Of a DNA stretch of 35,010 nt, positions 29,521 through 35,010 are shown one piece after another. The position numbers and the translations under genes are program-made. The notes under the pieces are model-generated. The model was not told where the DNA came from. It ran no database searches and was given only the letters and a program-made list of their open reading frames with translations. Numbering within the stretch: position 1 is the first letter of the stretch; every line of letters starts with the position of its first letter. Origin of the DNA: Gemmatimonadota bacterium (GTDB taxonomy: Bacteria; Gemmatimonadota; Gemmatimonadetes; Longimicrobiales; Gaopeijiaceae); contig JAJDNI010000191.1 in the NCBI GenBank assembly GCA_022340755.1, forward strand, positions 1 to 35,010, written 5' to 3'.

Positions 29521-30882
29521 TCAGAGCGGCGTCACGACCTTCACGGGACCCAGCTCCAGCCCCTCCAGCGCCGGGACGACGGCGGTGGCGTCACCGACGA
29601 TCACCACCTGCGCCTCCGCAGGCCGCACGTGCCTCCGGGCGGCGGCGTGGGCCTCCTCGACCTGCACCGCCCGGATGCGATCTCTGTAGGTGTCGTGGTA
29701 GTCGTCCTCGAGGTGGTATACGACCAGCTCACTGATTCGCCCCGCCACCTGTCCGGCCGTCTCCTGACGCAGGGGGAACGTCCCGGCGATGTAGTCCCGG
29801 GCCGCTTCCACTTCCGTGCCTGTGGGGCCGCCGCCCACCAAGCCTTCGAGCTCCGCGACGATCTCCCTCACGGCGGGTGCCGTCGCCTCGGTGCCCACGG
29901 CCGTGCGAACCTCGAAGGCGCCCGGCCGACTCCGCAGAGCGAAACGTGAGCGCACTCCGTACGTGAATCCGTTGCGCTCTCTCAGATTGAGATTGAGCCG
30001 ACTGGTGAACGCGCCGCCGAGCAGCGTGTTGAGCACGGTGAGGGAAAAGACATCGGGATCCGACCGGGCCACACCCACGTGGCCCACACGAATTTCCGAC
30101 TGCACCGAACCCGGACGATCCACCACGTGGATCGCGCGCTCCCGCGAGGACGGCTCCACCACGAAGTCCCCCCCCCCGGGGGGCGAGCCGGACCAGCCGG
30201 CGAAGTGGCGGCCGGCGAGGTCCGCGACCTCCCCGGCGTCCACGTCCCCCACCACCACGAAGCCTCCGTCGCCGGGCAGAAAGGAAGCTCCTGCGTAGCC
30301 CCTGAGGTGATCCCTGCCGAACTGCTCCACGGATGCGACCGTACCCGCGACGGGGCGGGCGTATGGCACCCCCGGAGCGAAGATCATCCGTGCCGCCACA
30401 TCCGACGCCAGCGACGCGGGATCCATCGCTCGCTGCCGGATGCCCGCCAGCGTCTGGCTGCGGGCCCGCTCGACCTCCGCCTCCGGAAAGGCGGGCTCAC
30501 GGACCGCCTCCGCCAGCAACGCGAGCGCCTCCTCGAAGCGCTCCGCCAGGCACGACAGCGACACGCTGGTCCCCTCCCAGCCGGTGGCGACGCCCATGCG
30601 CGCGCCCACGCGCTCGAGTGCCTCCGAGAGGTCGCTGCCCGACCGGTTCCGGGTCCCTCCCTCCAACGCATCCCCCGTCAGGCACGCCAGCCCGGCCCGG
30701 GTCTCGTCCAGGGTGGCCTCACCCGCACGCAGGAAGAGCACCGCGCTCACCACGGGCAGGCGCGACATGCGCGCCACTCGAAGATCCAGGCCGCCGGGCA
30801 GATCTCGACGCTGCACTTCCGGGAAGGAGAAGTCCCGGAGCGCTGCCGGCTCCGGAGCTCGCGTCCGGTCCACAGTGCTCAT
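29521..30882 (-). CDS. M16-family peptidase-like subunit lacking the zinc site
   Basis: A 453-residue M16 fold protein. In the place of HxxEH it has ACLTGDALEGG (about residue 65-75), so it cannot bind catalytic zinc. Both M16 half-domains are present, with VQSEIRVGHVGV and the LNTLLGGAFTSRLNLNLRE segment, which carries the R-x-x-x-x-x-x-R-type substrate-binding region found in the non-catalytic partner of M16B peptidases. It overlaps the end of the active M16 gene by four bases (ATGA) and presumably forms a heterodimer with that product, as mitochondrial processing peptidase and bacterial M16B pairs do. No signal peptide is seen, in contrast to the other inactive copy at 32160. Confidence 0.88.
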   Translation of the reverse strand: MSTVDRTRAPEPAALRDFSFPEVQRRDLPGGLDLRVARMSRLPVVSAVLFLRAGEATLDETRAGLACLTGDALEGGTRNRSGSDLSEALERVGARMGVATGWEGTSVSLSCLAERFEEALALLAEAVREPAFPEAEVERARSQTLAGIRQRAMDPASLASDVAARMIFAPGVPYARPVAGTVASVEQFGRDHLRGYAGASFLPGDGGFVVVGDVDAGEVADLAGRHFAGWSGSPPGGGDFVVEPSSRERAIHVVDRPGSVQSEIRVGHVGVARSDPDVFSLTVLNTLLGGAFTSRLNLNLRERNGFTYGVRSRFALRSRPGAFEVRTAVGTEATAPAVREIVAELEGLVGGGPTGTEVEAARDYIAGTFPLRQETAGQVAGRISELVVYHLEDDYHDTYRDRIRAVQVEEAHAAARRHVRPAEAQVVIVGDATAVVPALEGLELGPVKVVTPL

Positions 30883-32156
30883 CGATCATCTCCCGGGATG
30901 TAGGTGAGGACAGCACGGTTGTCCGCCCCCAGTCGCTCGGCGGCGAAGCCCCTCACCTGTTCCGGCGTCACCGCCCGGAGGCGGTCGATCTCCGTGTTCA
31001 GGCGCCCCGGATCGTTGAAATAGAGCTCGAACATCGAGAGCAGGTCGGCGCGCTCCCCCACGCGCTCCAGGGATCGAACCAGGTCCGTCTCGGTGACCGC
31101 AACGGCCCGCTCGACCTCATCCGATGTGGCATCCGCGAGGCCTTCCATCTCTCCGGCCAAAGCGGCTTCCAGCTCTTCGGGCTTGCTTCCGGGATAACCC
31201 GTGGCCCACGTCAGCAGCATACCAGCTCCAGTGAGCAGAGGAAACGCGTAGGTCGTCACGTCCTTGGCCACGCGCCGCTCGCGAACAAGACGCCGGTAGA
31301 GGCGCGATGCCCGTCCGGTGCCCAGGACGGAACGGGCGACTTCCGCTACCGCGAAGCCGTCCACCGAGTACGGTGGGATGCGCGTCCCGACGATCACCCG
31401 CGGCAGCGGCACGTCACCCACCACCTCGTCGCGCACCGTGTCACCGATGAGCGGCGGAAGCGACGGCTCGCCGGGGAGCGGGGGAATGGGATCGCCACCG
31501 GGGATCTCGCCGAACCAGGCCTCCACCAGTCGCAGGGTCCGGTCGGGATCGAAGTCCCCCGCCACCGTGAGCACCGCGTTGCTCGGCACGTAGTAGGTGG
31601 CGAAGAACGAGGCCACGTCGTCCAGAGTCGCGGCGTCGAGGTCCTCCATCGATCCGATTACGGTGTGGCGGTACGGGTGCCGCTCCGGGTAGACCATCCG
31701 GTGAAGGCGCTCGTCCCAATCTCCATAGGGCTGGTTGTCGTAACGCTGCCGCTTCTCGTTCTTCACCACTTCCCGCTGGTTGTCGAGCTTCTCCTGATCC
31801 ATCGCAGGGACCATCCAACCCATCCGGTCGGACTCGAGCCAGAGGGCGAGCTCGAGCTGGTTCGAGGGTAGCGTCTCGAAGTAGTTCGTCCGGTCGTACC
31901 AGGTCGTGGCGTTCAGCGAGCCGCCTGCCCGCTCCACCAGCTCGAAGTGCCGGTTCTTGGGCACGTGCAGCGAACCCTGAAACATCATGTGCTCGAAGAG
32001 GTGCGCGAATCCCGTGCGCCCCGGGGCTTCGTTTCGCGAGCCCACACCGTACCAGAGGTTCACAGCCACCACCGGGGCCGTGGGGTCGTGGGAAAGCACC
32101 ACCCGCAGGCCGTTGTCCAGGCGGTGTCGGGTGAACGGGACGTCGAGGATGCCCAC
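30879..32156 (-). CDS. Active M16 zinc metallopeptidase
   Basis: A 425-residue M16B-type peptidase with the inverted zinc motif H52-L-F-E55-H56 (HLFEHMMFQGS) and a downstream acidic stretch (NQREVVKNEKRQ) expected to supply the third zinc ligand. M16B enzymes degrade or process short peptides within a closed chamber formed with a partner. The partner is probably the zinc-less protein encoded next, with a four-base overlap. The start is a GTG at 32156, with GAGGAG seven bases upstream inside the end of the preceding gene. No signal peptide is visible, so the pair may act in the cytoplasm, or the export signal may be non-classical. Confidence 0.93.
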   Translation of the reverse strand: MGILDVPFTRHRLDNGLRVVLSHDPTAPVVAVNLWYGVGSRNEAPGRTGFAHLFEHMMFQGSLHVPKNRHFELVERAGGSLNATTWYDRTNYFETLPSNQLELALWLESDRMGWMVPAMDQEKLDNQREVVKNEKRQRYDNQPYGDWDERLHRMVYPERHPYRHTVIGSMEDLDAATLDDVASFFATYYVPSNAVLTVAGDFDPDRTLRLVEAWFGEIPGGDPIPPLPGEPSLPPLIGDTVRDEVVGDVPLPRVIVGTRIPPYSVDGFAVAEVARSVLGTGRASRLYRRLVRERRVAKDVTTYAFPLLTGAGMLLTWATGYPGSKPEELEAALAGEMEGLADATSDEVERAVAVTETDLVRSLERVGERADLLSMFELYFNDPGRLNTEIDRLRAVTPEQVRGFAAERLGADNRAVLTYIPGDDR

Positions 32157-32159
32157 GGA

Positions 32160-33719
32160 CTACTCCTCCCTGCTCGGGTTCGATTCGGATGCCCCGGGCG
32201 TCGCAACCGGGCCCAGCACCACCACCGGGCCCAGGTCGAGCGAGGCGAGGGAGCTCTCCACCTCCTTCCGGTCACCGGCCACCACGATGATCATCCGGGA
32301 TACGGGGAGGTACCGCTCGGCCGCACGCCTCACGGCGCCGGCATCCACCCCCTGCACCGCCGTCACATAGTCGGAGTAGAAGCCCAGGGGGAGGTCGTAG
32401 AGGACGAGCTCCGCGAGGCGCCGGACCACGTCGTCCACCGACTCGAACCGCTGCGGCAGGCGGAGCGCCAGGAAGTTGCGGGCCCGCTCGAGCTCCTCGT
32501 TCGGCACGTCCTCCCGACTCAGTCGATCGATCTCCTCCACAAAGTCGGCCACCGCCGAGTCGGTGACCGGGGTGGCCACCGCCGCCGCGGCCTCGAAGGG
32601 GCCCGGCGCCACGCGCATGTCGAACGCCGAGCCCGCTCCGTACGTGTACCCCTTCTCCTCCCGGAGCTTCAGGTTGAGCCGGCTCGTGAAGGTACCTCCC
32701 AGCACGGTGTTCAGCACCGTCAGGGGATAGTAGTCCGGCGTCTTGCGATCCACGGCCACGTACCCTACGCGCACCTCGCTCTGCGCGGCCCCGGGCTTGT
32801 CCACGACGTAGATGCCCGGCGCCGGCGCCCCGGAAGCCATCGGCAAGGCATGGAGGTCTTCACCGTGACCCTGCCACCCCGCGAACGAGGCCGCGAGAAG
32901 CGAATCGAGGGCCGCCCTCTCGATGTCACCGACCACCACGAGCGTCGCCTGGCCCGGCGCGTAGCGGGCGTGGAAAAAGCTCTCTACGTCCTCGCGGACG
33001 AGATCCTCCAGAGTCTCGCTCGTACCCAGAAGAGAAGCGCCATAGGGATGGTCGGTTCCGTAGAGCGTGCGGACGAAGGCGTCGTCGGCCATGGCCGCGG
33101 GCTCGGCAGAGCGTTGCAGCACGCGATCCAGGCGCTCCTTCCTCACGCGGGTGAACTCGGATTCCGGGAACGTCGGGTGCATGACGATATCCGCCATGAC
33201 CGCCAGACCGTCCGCGAGCTTGTCCCTGAGAATGGAGAGCCGAACCTGGCTGGCGTCGTATCCCGCCGAGCTCGTGAGCGTCGCCCCCAGAAGGTCCACC
33301 GTCCCGGCGATCTCGAGGGCATTCCGCGTGGACGTGCCCTCGTCCAGCATGTCCGCAGTCAGGGCCGCAAGACCCGCCTTCTGAGCGGGGTGCGCCGACG
33401 CGCCACCCCGGAACTGCAGCTGGAGGCTCACCAGGGGGAGCGCGGTGCGTTCCCAGAGCACGACGCGCAGGCCGTTCTGCAGCCGGTAGTCCTGGATCTC
33501 GGGGAACTTCATCTCGGAAGGCGCCGCCACCCCCGGAACCCGGCTGCGGTCCAGCGTGTCCACCCCCATTCTTCCCTCCGTCGTTCCGGAAACGGTCACG
33601 GTCGTCCTGCCGGTTTCGGGATCCCGTGCGGACGTGGTCGTCACCCTCGGAGCACACCCGACGGTGAGCGCCAGCAGCCCGACAAGCGATCCCGGGATCC
33701 GGCGGGAGCGTGCCCTCAC
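32160..33719 (-). CDS. M16-like lipoprotein lacking the zinc site
   Basis: A 519-residue M16 fold protein with an N-terminal lipoprotein signal (LVGLLALTVGC, lipid-bearing Cys at about 22) and a Thr-rich linker. The zinc motif is replaced by AALTADMLDEG, so it is the non-catalytic subunit. Half-domains and the VLNTVLGGTFTSRLNLKLRE segment correspond closely to those of the other inactive copy at 29521. It overlaps the active M16 gene upstream by four bases (GTGA, GTG start at 33719) and is three bases from the active gene downstream. The lipid anchor places this pair at the periplasmic face of a membrane. Confidence 0.88.
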   Translation of the reverse strand: MRARSRRIPGSLVGLLALTVGCAPRVTTTSARDPETGRTTVTVSGTTEGRMGVDTLDRSRVPGVAAPSEMKFPEIQDYRLQNGLRVVLWERTALPLVSLQLQFRGGASAHPAQKAGLAALTADMLDEGTSTRNALEIAGTVDLLGATLTSSAGYDASQVRLSILRDKLADGLAVMADIVMHPTFPESEFTRVRKERLDRVLQRSAEPAAMADDAFVRTLYGTDHPYGASLLGTSETLEDLVREDVESFFHARYAPGQATLVVVGDIERAALDSLLAASFAGWQGHGEDLHALPMASGAPAPGIYVVDKPGAAQSEVRVGYVAVDRKTPDYYPLTVLNTVLGGTFTSRLNLKLREEKGYTYGAGSAFDMRVAPGPFEAAAAVATPVTDSAVADFVEEIDRLSREDVPNEELERARNFLALRLPQRFESVDDVVRRLAELVLYDLPLGFYSDYVTAVQGVDAGAVRRAAERYLPVSRMIIVVAGDRKEVESSLASLDLGPVVVLGPVATPGASESNPSREE

Positions 33720-35010
33720 CGTGATCCAGCCTCCCCCGGTGCGCCCGCGGCCAGATCAGCCCGGCCCCGGGGTACGACGCTCAGCCAGACCGCGTGGCGG
33801 TCCACCAGGTACATGCGGGCCGCGGTGGACACGTCGGCCTCGCGGACCTGGTGATACCGCGCCAGATCCCTGCGCACGAAGCCGGGGGAGCCCGCGTAGA
33901 AGTGGTACTCGTTCAGGCGGTCCGCCTTGCCTCCGAAGCCACCCACACGCTCCAGGGAGCGCACAAAGGACGTCTCCACGCCGTTCACGGCCCGCTCGAG
34001 CTCCACCGGGTCCACGCCCTCCGATGCGGCCCGTTCCAACTCCTGGCGCATGGCGCTCTCGAGCGCGGCCAGGCTTACGTCGGGCTTCGCGGTCGCGACG
34101 ATCCAGAACGAGCCCGCCAGCTCCTGGCTGTTCTGGAACGCGCTCACGTCCTGGGCGATCTGCTCGTCGTACACCAGGCGCTTGTACAGGCGCGAGCTCT
34201 TGCCGTCGGCCAGCACCGAAGCGAGCACGTCCATGGTGGCGTCTTCGTCGGTGAAGATCCGCGGAGAGTGCCAGGCCACGTAGAGCCGCGGCAGCTGGAC
34301 GTCGTCCTCGAGGACGACACTCCGGTCCGACGCGAGCGTCGCGTCCGGCATGCTCACCTCGGGCACGGGGGGGCCCGCGGGAATCGCCCCGAAGTACGTC
34401 TCCACCAGCCGACGAACCTGCCGCTCGTCCACGTCGCCGGCGATGGCCAGGCTCGCATTGTTCGGCGCGTAGTACGTTCGAAAGAAGGCTCTCACGTCGT
34501 CCAGGGTGGCCGCGGACAGGTCGTCCATGGAGCCGATGACCGGCCAGTGGTACGGATGATCGGGTGGATAAAGGTTCTCGTAGACCTTCTCGAACGCCGC
34601 CCCGTACGGCTGGTTGTCGACACTCTCCCTCCGCTCGTTCTTCACCACGTCACGCTGGAGGTCGAGCTTCTCCTGGGTCATGGTCTGGAGCAGGAACCCC
34701 ATGCGGTCGGCCTCCAGCCAGAGCGCAAGCTCCAGGGCATTGGAGGGGAGGTTCTCCCAGTAGTTCGTGCGGTCGTTGCTGGTGGAGCCGTTGTTCACCC
34801 CCCCGGCGCTTTCCAGGAGGTGGTCGAAGGCTCCCTCGGAGACATGGGCCGACCCTTCGAACATCACGTGCTCGAAGAGGTGGGCGAAGCCCGTGTGCCC
34901 CGGCGCCTCGTTCCTGGACCCGACGTGATACCAGACGTTGACGCTGGCCACCGGAAGGGAAGCGTCCCGGTGTACGATGACGTTGAGGCCGTTGGCCAGC
35001 CGGAACCGGG
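33716..35010 (-). CDS. Active M16 zinc metallopeptidase, N-terminus beyond window
   Basis: At least 431 residues of an M16B peptidase reading in from the right edge. The frame is open from 35010, where residues like FRLANGLNVIVHRDASLP are already in the M16 fold, so the true start lies outside. The zinc motif HLFEHVMFEGS is intact and is followed by the DLQRDVVKNERR stretch with the third ligand. It is followed by the lipoprotein partner with a four-base overlap. The presence of a signal peptide cannot be judged. It differs substantially from the active copy at 30879, so the two pairs look like an old duplication rather than a recent one. Confidence 0.92.
   Translation of the reverse strand, partial: RFRLANGLNVIVHRDASLPVASVNVWYHVGSRNEAPGHTGFAHLFEHVMFEGSAHVSEGAFDHLLESAGGVNNGSTSNDRTNYWENLPSNALELALWLEADRMGFLLQTMTQEKLDLQRDVVKNERRESVDNQPYGAAFEKVYENLYPPDHPYHWPVIGSMDDLSAATLDDVRAFFRTYYAPNNASLAIAGDVDERQVRRLVETYFGAIPAGPPVPEVSMPDATLASDRSVVLEDDVQLPRLYVAWHSPRIFTDEDATMDVLASVLADGKSSRLYKRLVYDEQIAQDVSAFQNSQELAGSFWIVATAKPDVSLAALESAMRQELERAASEGVDPVELERAVNGVETSFVRSLERVGGFGGKADRLNEYHFYAGSPGFVRRDLARYHQVREADVSTAARMYLVDRHAVWLSVVPRGRADLAAGAPGEAGSR

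Noticed and set aside
1-35010. CRISPR array, tRNA or rRNA genes, insertion sequences, phage genes
   Set aside because: No regularly spaced direct repeats, no tRNA-like cloverleaf or rRNA sequence noticed, and no transposase or integrase motifs.

Overview
The window is 35 kb of high-GC bacterial chromosome, densely coded and almost entirely on the minus strand. The gene repertoire suggests a Gram-negative, probably Gemmatimonadota or a similar phylum. The markers are an S46 dipeptidyl peptidase, paired M16 peptidases, a carboxypeptidase-regulatory-domain TonB-dependent receptor with a beta-helix lipoprotein, an EF-G2-type GTPase, many small lipoproteins, and multihaem cytochromes. The assignment rests on family content only.

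Layout. (1) 1-1755: a membrane cytochrome b with two His pairs spaced 14 residues apart, overlapping a secreted repeat-containing multihaem cytochrome c that runs off the left edge. (2) 2026-7527: an EF-G2-like GTPase, a DUF6159 membrane protein and an S46 (DPP7-type) lipoprotein peptidase ending at a strong terminator. (3) 7704-12343: a 1071-residue protein fusing a four-cluster ferredoxin domain, a NrfD/HybB quinone-reactive membrane domain and a 13-site multihaem domain. It is preceded by a 31-residue membrane microprotein. Across a divergent promoter region lies a MarR regulator with a C-terminal cysteine cluster, and then an ArsR regulator with an apparently autoregulated promoter. (4) 12470-19384: housekeeping and envelope genes (rhomboid, ddl, a TonB-domain lipoprotein, mutS) and two unrecognised secreted proteins. 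(5) 19609-25186: a TonB-dependent receptor and its beta-helix lipoprotein, which share a CACGTG-centred upstream motif, plus a DUF302 protein. (6) 25241-28623: a SPOR protein, holA, an anti-sigma factor and an ECF sigma factor. (7) 28822-35010: a Nudix hydrolase and a tightly overlapped run of four M16 genes alternating active and inactive, cut by the right edge.

The most interesting content is the respiratory part. There are two independent inner-membrane quinone/cytochrome modules within 11 kb (cytochrome b plus multihaem c, and the FeS-NrfD-multihaem fusion), and no terminal reductase is visible. The fusion has a small membrane protein and a putatively redox-sensing MarR regulator next to it. 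Functionally this resembles menaquinol-to-periplasm electron transfer modules such as the Geobacter Cbc complexes or Qrc, but with three usual subunits in one chain. The envelope genes (S46, two M16 pairs, TonB-dependent receptor, SPOR, rhomboid) suggest a peptide-scavenging lifestyle with an actively remodelled envelope.
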